This document shows, piece after piece, positions 17,153-26,055 of a DNA stretch of 64,000 nt. The notes below the pieces were generated by a model. That model made no database searches, was not told where the DNA came from, and was given only the letters and a program-made list of their open reading frames with translations. Made by a program: the position numbers and the translations under genes. Within the stretch, counting starts at the first letter, position 1. The number at the start of each line of letters is the position of its first letter. The stretch is from Candidatus Saccharimonadota bacterium. GTDB taxonomy: Bacteria > Patescibacteriota > Saccharimonadia > Saccharimonadales > Saccharimonadaceae. Where the stretch lies: assembly GCA_003979185.1 (NCBI GenBank), contig RYWJ01000002.1, forward strand, positions 35,052 to 99,051, in the 5' to 3' direction.

Positions 17153-18448
17153 ATGGGATTGTTTGAAATAATAACTACAGCGAACCATAATTTATTGCGA
17201 AATAAGGCGCGTACAATTTTAACTATTTTGGCAATCTTTGTTGGGAGCTTTACGATCGCATTAAATTCCGCGATTAATACGGGAGTGAATAAATTCATTG
17301 ATGATCAAACGGCAAGCCTAGGCGGGGAGGATTATATTATGATTATGCCCGAAGGTGCGGTCGAAGGCATGAGTTCACTTGCTATGGGGGGTGCTAGCGG
17401 CGCTCCAACGGAATATAATCCAGACAAAACGATGTCTGCGTTCACGGATGAGCAGCTAAATAGGTTGAAAGAACTGGATGGTATTAATGGTGAGCTTTAT
17501 GTGACGAAGAACTATGTCGTGGATTATATTACGAGTGCTAAAACGGATAAGAAGTATAATATTAATGTAATGGCAATGCCGCCAGGAGATTTTAATATTG
17601 CGATGACGGCGGGTTCTTTGCCTAATCGTGATTCAAAAAAGTATGAGATTGCTTTGCAGTCGGGTTATCCGAAAGCTCTTGGCTTTGATTCGGACGAAGA
17701 CGCAATTGGCAAGACTGTCACTATAACTGTTAGGGATGCCGTAACTAAAAAATATAAGAATTTTGAAGCAACAGTAGTTGGCGTACAAGCTCCAGGTGTT
17801 GTGGCGGTCAACGGTTCGGTTATCACCGTATCTCTTCAGGACGCTCTGTATGATGAAGTGACTAAATACTATCCAGACGACCAGAAAAGCATGGTTTATT
17901 CCGTGCAGACAAAATTTGATACCTCAAAATATACTGAGTCGGAAATAAAAGCTATTCTAGAAGAAAATGGATTTTATGGTTTCACTATTTCCGACATGAT
18001 GGGGATGATTCGGACGTTTTTCGATGTAATTATGATAGTATTTACAATCTTTGGGGCAATTGCATTGGTTGCGGCGGCCATTGGCATTATTAATACGTTG
18101 CTGATGTCTGTGGAGGAGCGTACTCGAGAGATTGGCTTAGATAAAGCCTTAGGAATGTCCTCTACCAAAATTTTCTTAAATTTTTCGTTTGAAGCTATTG
18201 CTTTGGGATTTTGGGGATCAGCAGTGGGAGTAGGAGTGGCGATGTTGGTTGGGAATCTGGCAAATACCGTAGTGCACCAGCCTGGTGGATTTCTGGAGGC
18301 ATTTCCAACTTTCCATCTATTTAATTTCACTTTGCAAAATGTTCTGCCGATCATTATTATCGTAATGGTCATTGCGTTCGTCGCTGGTACCGTACCAGCT
18401 TGGAAGGCTGCACATAAGAATCCGATCGATGCTTTGAGGTATGAGTAG
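17153..18448 (+). CDS. ABC transporter permease, MacB-like
   Basis: FtsX/MacB-fold permease partnering the preceding ATPase. One N-terminal helix (about 18-42) is followed by a large periplasmic-type domain (about 45-280) and three C-terminal helices, with the coupling segment EERTREIGLDKALGMS between helices 2 and 3. The ATG at 17153 is chosen over an in-frame TTG at 17141 because the GGAG at 17143-17146 serves it at good spacing. Length 431 aa is typical. In a monoderm cell the external domain would face outside. Confidence 0.9.
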   Translation: MGLFEIITTANHNLLRNKARTILTILAIFVGSFTIALNSAINTGVNKFIDDQTASLGGEDYIMIMPEGAVEGMSSLAMGGASGAPTEYNPDKTMSAFTDEQLNRLKELDGINGELYVTKNYVVDYITSAKTDKKYNINVMAMPPGDFNIAMTAGSLPNRDSKKYEIALQSGYPKALGFDSDEDAIGKTVTITVRDAVTKKYKNFEATVVGVQAPGVVAVNGSVITVSLQDALYDEVTKYYPDDQKSMVYSVQTKFDTSKYTESEIKAILEENGFYGFTISDMMGMIRTFFDVIMIVFTIFGAIALVAAAIGIINTLLMSVEERTREIGLDKALGMSSTKIFLNFSFEAIALGFWGSAVGVGVAMLVGNLANTVVHQPGGFLEAFPTFHLFNFTLQNVLPIIIIVMVIAFVAGTVPAWKAAHKNPIDALRYE

Positions 18449-18450
18449 TC

Positions 18451-19620
18451 ATGGATCCAGTACGCATAGATAAGATCATACCAGGCGGACAGGCCATTGG
18501 AACATTGCCGGATGGTAAAAAAGCGATGCTTTGGAATGCGTTGCCTGGTGAGTTGGTGACTGAATGGAAGATTACCAAAAATAAAAGTAGCTATATTGAA
18601 GGTATTGCTGAGGTGATTGCGAATCCCTCCAATAAACGCGTAAATCCAAAAGATAATTGCTATCTTGCTACTTCTCCGTGGCAAATTATGGATTATAATT
18701 ATGAGTTGCAACAGAAACAGGAAGTATTGCAGGAAATACTTCGTCAGCAGAAAGTCCCAGATGATTGTTTTGAGGTTCAGGCAGTCAGGACCGATGGTAG
18801 AGATTTCTTTTATCGTAACAAAATGGAGTATGCGTTGTATTATGATTTTGAAGGAGCTCAAATTTTTCCTGCTATGCGCAGCCGTGGTACACATCGCAAG
18901 TTACCTTTATCGCAGTCGAGTTTGGAGATGCCAAGCATTTGGCGGAAAGCTACAGAAATTATCGACGACCTAAATGCAAGACATGAGGAGGCTCGGAGAT
19001 ACCAATCATTGTTGTTGCGGTCAAATCAGTCCGGTGAAGTTAGTGGCGGATTGCTGGAGAATCGCAAACCACATCCAAAATTTGATAAATTAAGAGATAC
19101 TATTTTGGGGCAAGAATATTCATATTCACCCAATGGCTTTTTCCAAATCAATCTGCCGGTCTACGAAATGGTGCTAACTGAGATGCAGAAATGGATCAAA
19201 ACCGACAAAGTTTTGGATTTGTATTCCGGGGTTGGAACGATTGGGTTGTCAGTCGCGCGTGATCGAAATTTAATCTTGGTTGAATGTGATAAATCTGCGT
19301 TTTTAGAGATGAAAAATAACTGTCGCGGTACTAACGCTACTCCGATTTTAGCGAAAAGCGAAGAAGCATTAGGCTACATTAATCCAGATCAGACGGTGAT
19401 AGTTGATCCTCCACGTGCTGGTTGTTTACCTAATGTAATTGAAGAGTTGCGTAGTAAGAAGCCCACTATGATTATATATCTATCTTGCAATCCTATCACT
19501 CAAGCACGTGATATAAGCCTATTGCTAGACACCCATGAGATTAAAACATGTATACCATTTAACTTCTTTCCACGTACGCCGCATCTAGAAAATCTCATGA
19601 TTTTGGAGCGCAAAAACTAA
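18451..19620 (+). CDS. RlmD/TrmA-family RNA 5-methyluridine methyltransferase
   Basis: SAM-dependent RNA uracil-C5 methyltransferase of the TrmA/RumA family. The SAM site reads LDLYSGVGTIGLS, followed by IVDPPRAGC and the catalytic Cys region YLSCNPITQARD. An N-terminal OB/TRAM-like part precedes the fold. The four-cysteine iron-sulfur cluster motif of E. coli RlmD is not evident; only one Cys is present in the equivalent stretch (CYLATSPW), so it is probably a cluster-less member. Whether tRNA U54 or rRNA is modified is undecided. It begins 2 nt after the permease stop, and the helicase-nuclease starts right after its own stop. Confidence 0.88.
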   Translation: MDPVRIDKIIPGGQAIGTLPDGKKAMLWNALPGELVTEWKITKNKSSYIEGIAEVIANPSNKRVNPKDNCYLATSPWQIMDYNYELQQKQEVLQEILRQQKVPDDCFEVQAVRTDGRDFFYRNKMEYALYYDFEGAQIFPAMRSRGTHRKLPLSQSSLEMPSIWRKATEIIDDLNARHEEARRYQSLLLRSNQSGEVSGGLLENRKPHPKFDKLRDTILGQEYSYSPNGFFQINLPVYEMVLTEMQKWIKTDKVLDLYSGVGTIGLSVARDRNLILVECDKSAFLEMKNNCRGTNATPILAKSEEALGYINPDQTVIVDPPRAGCLPNVIEELRSKKPTMIIYLSCNPITQARDISLLLDTHEIKTCIPFNFFPRTPHLENLMILERKN

Positions 19621-22600
19621 ATGCCGCTGAATAAGGAACAACAAGCAGCAGTCGAGCATTTATCTGGTCCGTTATTAGTGTTGGCTGGACCTGGTACTGG
19701 CAAAACACAACTACTATCGGCTAAAGTAGCGTATATTCTTAAGAATATTGATATTAATGCTGAAAATATCTTATGCCTAACCTTTACTGAAGCGGGTGCG
19801 GAAAATATGCGAGCACGTTTTCAAAGTATGATTGGTAAGGATGCGCTCGATGTTAACGTATATACTTACCATGCTTTTGGTTCAAACGTTTTAGATCGTT
19901 ATAAGAGCTATGCCGAGAATTTTGACCGTAAATTAGATGCGCCGATTGATGAGACTGCACAGTATAAAATTATTGCTGACATTCAAAAGTCTTTACCAGC
20001 TATGGATATTCTTAGAGAGGCTGAAACAAAAGAGATAATATCCATTATTGGTAACGCTAAGGCTGCACGTCTTGATGCGACAGATTTGAAGAAAATTGCC
20101 GAAAAAAACATCGAAGATAGCTCAGCGATTAGCTTTGAAGTTTCGCCGATACTATTAGAAATGAAAAAAGGTGCTAAGTTTCAGGCTGCTCTTGAGAACA
20201 CCTATCAACCAATACTAGAAGTTTTGCTCCAACACATCTCTTCTCAACCTATCGTCAAGCAGGTTGAACCGATTGCAAATATTCTTGCTAAAGATCTGAA
20301 AAGGATTATAGATGAGCTATCAGCTTCCGAAAAACCGTCTGTATCTAGCCTAACCAAGTGGAAGAGTAATAATTTTGAATTATGTACTCCAGACCCTAAG
20401 CATCCAGAGATCAAATCCTATCGTTTAAAAGATCATATTGCGAATAAGAAATTATATTCGTTGGCAAATATTATGCATAAATATGATGAAAAGCTGAAAG
20501 CTGAAGGGCTTTATGACTTTAGCGATATGATTGAATGTGCAATTAAGTATTTGAAAGAAGATAGTGGCTTTCGGATGCAGCTTTCTGAACAATTTCAATA
20601 TATTTTGTTGGATGAGTTTCAGGATACAAGTGCCTCACAATTTGAGCTAATTAAATTGCTAACGGATTATGAAAAGCCGGTCATCATGGCGGTTGGCGAC
20701 GATGATCAAGCGATTTATGAATTTCAAGGTGCAAACGCCTCCAATTTGCGTGATTTTCAGGCATACTACAATGCTGAAGTGATAAACTTATGCAATAACT
20801 ATCGCAGTACTAGTGAGGTATTGAGTCTTTCGCGTAAGATTGCAGAGCAAATTAATGATAGCTTTGCAAAGAACTATAATGTTGATAAAACATTGCGCTC
20901 AATGCGTGATACATGGAACAATGATATAAGCAAGCCACCTCGCGTTGTGCGACATGAGTTTGCTGGTACGGTGGCAGAATATTATTGGATTGCTCAACAG
21001 ATACGATCTTTGGTGGATCATGGTGAGGACCCCAACGAAATTGCAGTCATTGCACCAAAACATAAAAATATCATACCGCTTTTGCCATACCTAAAGGCTC
21101 AGAATCTAGACGTTACTTACGAAAAGCGCGACAATATTCTAAATGATGCTAAGATATCAATGCTCATCAAGCTGGCAAAGTTCATCTTTCGTCTTGCCAA
21201 TCGCGAACAACCGGTGGAGAACTTGTTAGAAATCTTATCGTTTGAGTTTTGGGAAGTTTCTGCTGATGTAGCGATTCGGGCAGTAGAAAAACAGTGGGGC
21301 AATAATGCGACGATCTTGGAATACTTAGCCGGAGATGTGCAGCTGGAGAAGATAGCTAGTCTTATTAGTAGCTTAGTAGAGCTGTCATTTTCCGCGCCCT
21401 TGGAGCTATGGCTAGACCACCTGATCGGCACAGCTGAGCTAAATAATTGTAAGTCGCCGTTTTTGAATTACTATCGAGACACACTAAATCAAGCAGAATT
21501 ACTGGAGTTCTATGAAAATCTTAGCACCTTGCGACAAAAGGTTAGCGTACACGCTAAGAATTTGCAACCTAATATAGCTGATTTTGCACCAAAGCTCAGC
21601 GATTTTATTGCTACTATTCAAGATTACGAAATAGCCCAGGCAGAAATTATGCGTGTAAGTGTATACAGGGATAGCGGTAAAGCGGTGCAGGTGATGACAA
21701 GCCATAAAAGTAAAGGGCTGGAGTTTAAACACGTCTTTCTTACGTCGGTTGATGATCTAGCTTGGGGTAAAGGCAAGGGAAATAATAACCGTTTCACATT
21801 GCCTAAGAATCTAACGCATATTAGACATACTGGTATTACGGATGATGAACAGTTACGCTTGTTCTTTGTAGCGATTACTCGTGCTAAGGACGGTCTAACA
21901 ATGACTAGCGCGCGTCGTAAAGATGATGGTTCCGATAACCATCGATTGCGATATTTAGCAGAGAGCAGCTATGAAGATGAGCAACAAATTTCTCCATACC
22001 TACTTGAGGAAGCGAAAAATATTAAGATACACGATGACTTAACAAATGCGGAGAAAATCGAAACATTGCGACTGAATTGGGTTTCAGCTTATCAAAAGTT
22101 AGAGCCTGACGTTATGGAAATTTTACGCGAGCGCATGAAGTCCTATCGACTTTCGGCTTCAGATCTGACCAGCTTCATTGACATTATTTATGCTGGTCCA
22201 CAGAAAGTTTATCAATCTCGTGTATTAAAATCTCCGAACGAGCCTGCAAACTTTTCAATGTGCTATGGTAGCTTAATTCATTCAGTTTTTGAGCAAATTA
22301 CCAACCAGCACATTGATGAAGAAAAGGCGATGGATTTGTTTAGAGGCGAAGCTCATAAGGCAGTCTTGACCGATGTGGAGAAACGGCAATTATTGGAGAA
22401 AGGCGAGCATAGCTTAAGGATCGCCATGAGCAAATTTATGCCAATTCTTTGCCGTGAAAATGCCAAGGCAGAGGTCAACTTTGGGCCAGAGCACTTAGTG
22501 ATTGACGGCGTGCCAGTGGCTGGAAAAATTGACCATATGGAAATTGACCACACCCATAAAACAATCGAAGTGTATGACTTTAAGACTGGGAAGTTTCATG

Positions 22601-22974
22601 ATCAGAAATGGAGGTCTCAACCGAGTTTATATAAATACATGTTGCAGCTTGGATTTTATAAGTTATTGCTAAATAACTCCATGAATTATCGTAACTATAA
22701 GGTAACGCGCGGGCATATTCTGTTTGTTACGCCTGATGCCGATGAACAAGTTTATGATAAGGTATATGAGTATAATGATGAAGATGAACTCGAGTTAAAA
22801 AGACTTATGCAGGTTGTCTATAAGCAACTAACTAGCCTAGATTTTGTGGTTGATAATGAGCTCTTTGTGCCTGCCAATAAGAGTAATACTTTGCCAAAAC
22901 TCCGAAACTTTATAGAATTACTGCATAGTAAGACCCAGTTGGCTGACCGTAACATTGTATCAGCGCAACACTGA
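19621..22974 (+). CDS. UvrD-like helicase with C-terminal PD-(D/E)XK nuclease
   Basis: Superfamily 1 helicase fused to a RecB/AddB-type nuclease, a likely functional stand-in for RecBCD/AddAB in double-strand-break processing. The helicase part has Walker A AGPGTGKT (22-29), motif II LLDEFQDTS, motif III VGDDDQAIYEFQGA, NNYRST, motif V MTSHKSKGLEF and motif VI FFVAITRAKDGL. The nuclease part (about 850-1060) has GSLIHSVFEQI, GVPVAGKIDHME and EVYDFKTGK, giving the D, E/D and K residues. Length 1117 aa is consistent with this architecture. ATG directly follows the methylase stop. Confidence 0.9.
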   Translation: MPLNKEQQAAVEHLSGPLLVLAGPGTGKTQLLSAKVAYILKNIDINAENILCLTFTEAGAENMRARFQSMIGKDALDVNVYTYHAFGSNVLDRYKSYAENFDRKLDAPIDETAQYKIIADIQKSLPAMDILREAETKEIISIIGNAKAARLDATDLKKIAEKNIEDSSAISFEVSPILLEMKKGAKFQAALENTYQPILEVLLQHISSQPIVKQVEPIANILAKDLKRIIDELSASEKPSVSSLTKWKSNNFELCTPDPKHPEIKSYRLKDHIANKKLYSLANIMHKYDEKLKAEGLYDFSDMIECAIKYLKEDSGFRMQLSEQFQYILLDEFQDTSASQFELIKLLTDYEKPVIMAVGDDDQAIYEFQGANASNLRDFQAYYNAEVINLCNNYRSTSEVLSLSRKIAEQINDSFAKNYNVDKTLRSMRDTWNNDISKPPRVVRHEFAGTVAEYYWIAQQIRSLVDHGEDPNEIAVIAPKHKNIIPLLPYLKAQNLDVTYEKRDNILNDAKISMLIKLAKFIFRLANREQPVENLLEILSFEFWEVSADVAIRAVEKQWGNNATILEYLAGDVQLEKIASLISSLVELSFSAPLELWLDHLIGTAELNNCKSPFLNYYRDTLNQAELLEFYENLSTLRQKVSVHAKNLQPNIADFAPKLSDFIATIQDYEIAQAEIMRVSVYRDSGKAVQVMTSHKSKGLEFKHVFLTSVDDLAWGKGKGNNNRFTLPKNLTHIRHTGITDDEQLRLFFVAITRAKDGLTMTSARRKDDGSDNHRLRYLAESSYEDEQQISPYLLEEAKNIKIHDDLTNAEKIETLRLNWVSAYQKLEPDVMEILRERMKSYRLSASDLTSFIDIIYAGPQKVYQSRVLKSPNEPANFSMCYGSLIHSVFEQITNQHIDEEKAMDLFRGEAHKAVLTDVEKRQLLEKGEHSLRIAMSKFMPILCRENAKAEVNFGPEHLVIDGVPVAGKIDHMEIDHTHKTIEVYDFKTGKFHDQKWRSQPSLYKYMLQLGFYKLLLNNSMNYRNYKVTRGHILFVTPDADEQVYDKVYEYNDEDELELKRLMQVVYKQLTSLDFVVDNELFVPANKSNTLPKLRNFIELLHSKTQLADRNIVSAQH

Positions 22975-22989
22975 AAAGTGTAATAGTAG

Positions 22990-23018
22990 TTGACTTTATA
23001 GTCTTGGTGTAGTATAAT
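22990..23018 (+). promoter_or_regulatory. Strong sigma70-type promoter
   Basis: TTGACT (22990-22995), 17-nt spacer, TATAAT (23013-23018). The predicted start is near 23025, about 70 nt before the small reading frame at 23097. It is one of the best matches to consensus in the window. Confidence 0.85.
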
Positions 23019-23069
23019 CAAATAGTCGAGCAATCTTTTTTAGCTCGATTGTACCTACTCACTAGAGAA

Positions 23070-23108
23070 CCCATTCCTGAAAGGATGTGATTATGAATGG
23101 GGCTGTTC
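23070..23108 (+). promoter_or_regulatory. Hairpin covering the start codon of the GC-rich small gene
   Basis: CCCATTC (23070-23076) is the exact complement of GAATGGG (23095-23101), and flanking GAAC / GTTC can extend the helix across a 3-nt bulge. The ATG at 23097 lies inside the stem, and the purine-rich AAAGGATGTG lies in the loop. This could limit initiation or be part of an RNA fold. Confidence 0.4.
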
Positions 23109-23327
23109 GACAGGAACGGATTGACTTACGGCGGCTACGGTGGAAGTGTACACCTGAGCGAAGGTGACGCCATGATGTCGCGCCTGACTGGCATTGGGCA
23201 GACGACTCAGGATGGCATTACCGGTACGACAGCTATTGATGCCGTGCAACGTTTCGCCGCTACTGGAGCTAGCGAACAACGTATCAGGGAGTTCGCTGAC
23301 CGCATCGCGCGCCAGCACGGACGCTAA
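23097..23327 (+). CDS. GC-rich small gene: unknown 76-aa protein or structured RNA
   Basis: I do not recognise this protein. The 76-codon frame is open, with AAAGGATGTG upstream, and favours C/G in third positions, unlike its AT-rich neighbours. The C-terminal third (ASEQRIREFADRIARQHGR) would form a basic amphipathic helix. The transcript runs from a strong promoter (22990) to a UUCG-capped terminator (23385), about 385 nt. That size, and the string GGGGCTG followed by TTCGACAGG at 23099-23114, recall the 5' end of tmRNA. However, no T-arm, acceptor partner or tag with Ala-Ala stop is found. Both strands are open for about 75 codons, so coding is not proven. Confidence 0.45.
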   Translation: MGLFDRNGLTYGGYGGSVHLSEGDAMMSRLTGIGQTTQDGITGTTAIDAVQRFAATGASEQRIREFADRIARQHGR

Positions 23328-23384
23328 TCGCGACTAACCTGCGAATTTCTGCATACCTCTGCAAGTTTTAACATCCACAACACG

Positions 23385-23408
23385 GGCGACCTTCGGGTCG
23401 CCTCTTTT
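23385..23408 (+). terminator. Terminator of the GC-rich small transcript
   Basis: Stem GGCGACC / GGTCGCC closed by a TTCG tetraloop, then TCTTTT. It is a clear intrinsic terminator ending the transcript started at about 23025. Confidence 0.9.
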
Positions 23409-23486
23409 CATAATGATGGTTCATTCAGGAATTGTTTAGCGAATACTTAAGAGTATCTCTTGAGCATTATAATTTATTAAGCAACA

Positions 23487-23518
23487 AAAATATTCCAGCG
23501 AATCTACTGGAATATTTT
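23487..23518 (-). terminator. Terminator of rpmE
   Basis: A 12-bp stem AAAATATTCCAG / CTGGAATATTTT with an 8-nt loop. It lies just past the rpmE stop on the minus strand and has T runs on both strands, so it can act in both directions. Confidence 0.85.
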
Positions 23519-23534
23519 TATGGATTAATCGAAG

Positions 23535-23873
23535 TTATTTCTCGGCTTCAGCTTTTGCAGCTTTCTTCTCAGCCTCTTTTTCGGCTTTCTTGGCTTTGTT
23601 GCCAAGTGAAGCACGAAGCTTAGCAGCACGCTCGGCGCGAGCCTTAAAACGATCAACACGACCCTCGGTATCAATAATCTTTTCTTCACCAGTAAAGAAT
23701 GGGTGTGAAGCAGAAGAAATCTGAACCTTGATCAATGGATACTCTTGACCATCTTCCCACTTGATGGTTTCGTCGCTCTGGGCTGTTGAACGAGTCAAGA
23801 ATTTATAATTCGCAGCCTCATCCATGAAAACAACGTAGCGATAATCTTGCGGTTGTGAAACTTTATTACTCAT
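23535..23873 (-). CDS. rpmE2: Ribosomal protein L31 (type B)
   Basis: 50S protein L31 of the type B, zinc-free class. The conserved blocks [43 protein letters not shown] and FTGEEK match the family, and no CxxC zinc motif is present. A charged C-terminal extension rich in Lys, Ala and Glu (about 35 residues) brings it to 112 aa, longer than the usual 80-90. It is a single-gene unit with its own promoter (TTTACA, 17 nt, TAGACT) and terminator. It is transcribed against its neighbours. Confidence 0.93.
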   Translation of the reverse strand: MSNKVSQPQDYRYVVFMDEAANYKFLTRSTAQSDETIKWEDGQEYPLIKVQISSASHPFFTGEEKIIDTEGRVDRFKARAERAAKLRASLGNKAKKAEKEAEKKAAKAEAEK

Positions 23874-23883
23874 AGCTTTCTTT

Positions 23884-23912
23884 AGTCTATCACACTTTTA
23901 CTAAACTGTAAA
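23884..23912 (-). promoter_or_regulatory. Promoter of rpmE
   Basis: On the minus strand TTTACA (23907-23912), a 17-nt spacer, then TGTGA-TAGACT with the -10 at 23884-23889. The -10 ends about 10 nt before the ATG, so the leader is very short. Confidence 0.65.
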
Positions 23913-23971
23913 CATCTAACTTAGTTATTCCGTGCATTATGTGGGCGGTTAAAAAACTTAGATGTAGATCC

Positions 23972-24000
23972 TTGACTTTTTATTGTGTTTCATTTATAAT
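23972..24000 (+). promoter_or_regulatory. Promoter of rpsB-tsf
   Basis: TTGACT (23972-23977), 17-nt spacer, TATAAT (23995-24000). It predicts a 5' leader of about 78 nt carrying repeated TTTCCTGT and AGGAGG segments that could fold; an S2 autoregulatory site is possible but unproven. Confidence 0.85.
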
Positions 24001-24084
24001 GAAAGAGTAAATTATTAAACGAGACAGCTATAGGTAGGAGGTTTCCTGTTAATATTTCCTGTAGCAAAGAGAAAGGATAACCAA

Positions 24085-24780
24085 ATGACTGTAGAAGTCG
24101 ATATTAAAGCACTATTAGAATCTGGTGCACATTTTGGTCATAAGACTAGCCGTTGGCACCCAAAGATGGCGCCCTATATCCATAGCAAGCGTCAAGGCGG
24201 TCATATTATTAACTTGGAGAAGACCGTTGAAGCTTTGGAGAAAGCTTTGCCAGAACTTTCTAAAATTGCTGCAAGTGGTAAGAAAATCCTCTTTGTTGGC
24301 ACAAAGAAACAACTTAAAGATATTACTAAAACCGCTGCTGAATCTGTAAATATGCCATACGTCACTGTACGTTGGGTTGGTGGTATTTTGACTAATGTGG
24401 AAACGGTCAATCGTCAGATTAAGAAACTTAAAGATCTAGAGCGACGCATGGCTTCTGGTGAATTAGAAGCTCGTTATTCCAAGTTGGAAGTGCAGCGTTA
24501 TCAGGAAGAAATTGATTTACTTAATGAACGCTATGGCGGCATTAAAGAAATGAACGAACAGCCAGCAGCGATTATTGTAGTTGATGCAGTTCAAGATAAA
24601 AATGCCATTAAAGAGGCTAAAACTCTTAATATTCCAGTTTTTGCTGTTGCTGATACCAACGTTGATCCAACCAATATCGATTACGTAATCCCTGCAAATG
24701 ATGATGCTGTTAAATCAGTTCAATTACTATTGGATTACTTTACTGCTGCTATTAAAGACGGTGAGACGAAAAAAGCCTAA
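24085..24780 (+). CDS. rpsB: Ribosomal protein S2
   Basis: 30S subunit protein S2. The N-terminal block LLESGAHFGHKTSRWHPKM, then FVGTKKQ, VRWVGGILTN and PVFAVADTNVDPTNIDYVIPANDDA are diagnostic. Length 231 aa is normal. The Shine-Dalgarno GAGAAAGGATAA precedes the ATG. The order rpsB-tsf-frr-uppS-rseP is the common bacterial arrangement, with pyrH missing between tsf and frr. Confidence 0.98.
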   Translation: MTVEVDIKALLESGAHFGHKTSRWHPKMAPYIHSKRQGGHIINLEKTVEALEKALPELSKIAASGKKILFVGTKKQLKDITKTAAESVNMPYVTVRWVGGILTNVETVNRQIKKLKDLERRMASGELEARYSKLEVQRYQEEIDLLNERYGGIKEMNEQPAAIIVVDAVQDKNAIKEAKTLNIPVFAVADTNVDPTNIDYVIPANDDAVKSVQLLLDYFTAAIKDGETKKA

Positions 24781-24819
24781 GTCATTTACAGATTGTTAAA
24801 AATAAACTGAAGGAGGCAT

Positions 24820-25443
24820 ATGAGCCAAGAATTAAAAGAAAAAGCTGGCGAGGTTAAAGCAGTTTCGATCGAGCTAATTAAAAAGCTCAAAGAGCTTTCG
24901 GGCGTCGGCTTGACGGATGCTAAGAACGCTTTGGTAGAGGCCAAGGGTGACTTCGATAAAGCTCTAGACGCAATGCGTAAAAAAGGCATGACGAAAGCTG
25001 AGAAGCGTGGTGATCGTGAAACGCGTGAGGGCATCATTGAGACGTACGTACATGACGGCCGTTTGGGTGCAATCGTCGAGGTTAACTGTGAAACAAGTTT
25101 CGTAGCGAAAACTGATGAATTTAAGGATTTGGCGCATAAGATTGCAATGCAGATTGCTTCTATGAACCCACTCTATGTTACGATTGATGATGTGCCAGCT
25201 GATGTTCTTAATAAGAAAAAGGCGGAGTTTGAAGATAAGTTCAAAGGCCCAGAAAATATGAAAGAACAGATCATTGATGGTCAAGTTAAAAAGGCTTTTT
25301 CTGAAAAAGTTTTGATGGAACAACCATATATTCTTGACGACAATATGACTGTGGCTCAGTTTATTAAAGAAGCAATTGCCAAAACCGGCGAAAATATTAC
25401 TGTGCGTCAATTCAAACGTCTTGAACTTGGTGTTACTGAATAA
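24820..25443 (+). CDS. tsf: Elongation factor Ts
   Basis: Guanine-nucleotide exchange factor for EF-Tu. The N-terminal UBA-like domain reads LIKKLKELSGVGLTDAKNAL (usually TGAGMMDCK), followed by ETYVHDGRLGAIVEVNCETSFVAKTDEF, the core EF-Tu contact region. At 207 aa it has the short single-core architecture. The strong Shine-Dalgarno AAGGAGG is 5 nt before the ATG. A terminator separates it from frr. Confidence 0.97.
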   Translation: MSQELKEKAGEVKAVSIELIKKLKELSGVGLTDAKNALVEAKGDFDKALDAMRKKGMTKAEKRGDRETREGIIETYVHDGRLGAIVEVNCETSFVAKTDEFKDLAHKIAMQIASMNPLYVTIDDVPADVLNKKKAEFEDKFKGPENMKEQIIDGQVKKAFSEKVLMEQPYILDDNMTVAQFIKEAIAKTGENITVRQFKRLELGVTE

Positions 25444-25454
25444 GAATAATTATC

Positions 25455-25484
25455 AAGTATGGGGATTAGTTTCCCCATACTTTT
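25455..25484 (+). terminator. Terminator after tsf
   Basis: Stem AAGTATGGGGA / TCCCCATACTT with a short loop and a T run, 12 nt after the tsf stop. It is immediately followed by a TGTTATACT -10 box and AGGAGG for frr. Confidence 0.9.
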
Positions 25485-25512
25485 GTTATACTAAACCATA
25501 GGAGGTAACATT

Positions 25513-26055
25513 ATGTTTGACAATAGTGAATACAAGAAAGCCATGGAGGGGGTCATAGCTCGTTTTCATGACGAAATGAAAAAGGTACGTACCGGAAGAG
25601 CACATCCTGACATGCTATCCAACATTAAGGTTGAGGTATACGGTCAATTTATGCCCTTAAACCAGGTGGCAAACGTGGTAGCAGTTGATGCGACTTTATT
25701 ACAGATCACGCCATTCGATCCGAGCAATATTCAGGCGATTGCTAGTGCAATTCGCAATGATGCTGCATTAGGTCTTAATCCGTCCGATGATGGCAGGGTA
25801 GTGCGTGTACCAGTTCCGCCCCTAACTGAGGAGCGCCGCAAAGAGATTGTAAAGAACGCCTCCAGTAAGGTTGAGGATGCCAAAGTTGCTATTCGTAACG
25901 TACGCGAAGATGCCCGTAAGGAATTAAAGTCTGCCGAGTTGCCTGAAGATGTTTCAAAACGTGCTGAGAAAGATATTGACGAATTGACGAAGACTTTTAC
26001 CGAGAAAATTGATATGGCTTTCAAAGAAAAATCTGCGGAGCTGATGACGATTTAA
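25513..26055 (+). CDS. frr: Ribosome recycling factor
   Basis: RRF, which with EF-G splits post-termination ribosomes. Conserved segments are KVRTGRAHPDMLSNIKVEVYG, DPSNIQAIASAI, LGLNPSDDGRVVRVPVPPLT and EERRKEIVKNA. Length 180 aa is typical. AGGAGG lies 8 nt before the ATG. A TATACT -10 box (TTGTTATACTAAA) lies about 20 nt upstream of the ATG. The uppS start overlaps its stop (TAATG). Confidence 0.97.
   Translation: MFDNSEYKKAMEGVIARFHDEMKKVRTGRAHPDMLSNIKVEVYGQFMPLNQVANVVAVDATLLQITPFDPSNIQAIASAIRNDAALGLNPSDDGRVVRVPVPPLTEERRKEIVKNASSKVEDAKVAIRNVREDARKELKSAELPEDVSKRAEKDIDELTKTFTEKIDMAFKEKSAELMTI

Noticed and set aside
23091..23318. 75-codon minus-strand frame opposite the GC-rich small gene
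   Set aside because: It is probably open because of high GC on the complementary strand; no promoter or Shine-Dalgarno on that strand.
23099..23408. Calling the GC-rich transcript a tmRNA (ssrA) gene
   Set aside because: GGGGCTG and TTCGACAGG are present, but the expected bases between them are missing, and no T-arm, acceptor 3' strand or CCA, or tag with resume codon is found, either in linear or permuted order. Kept as an open finding only.
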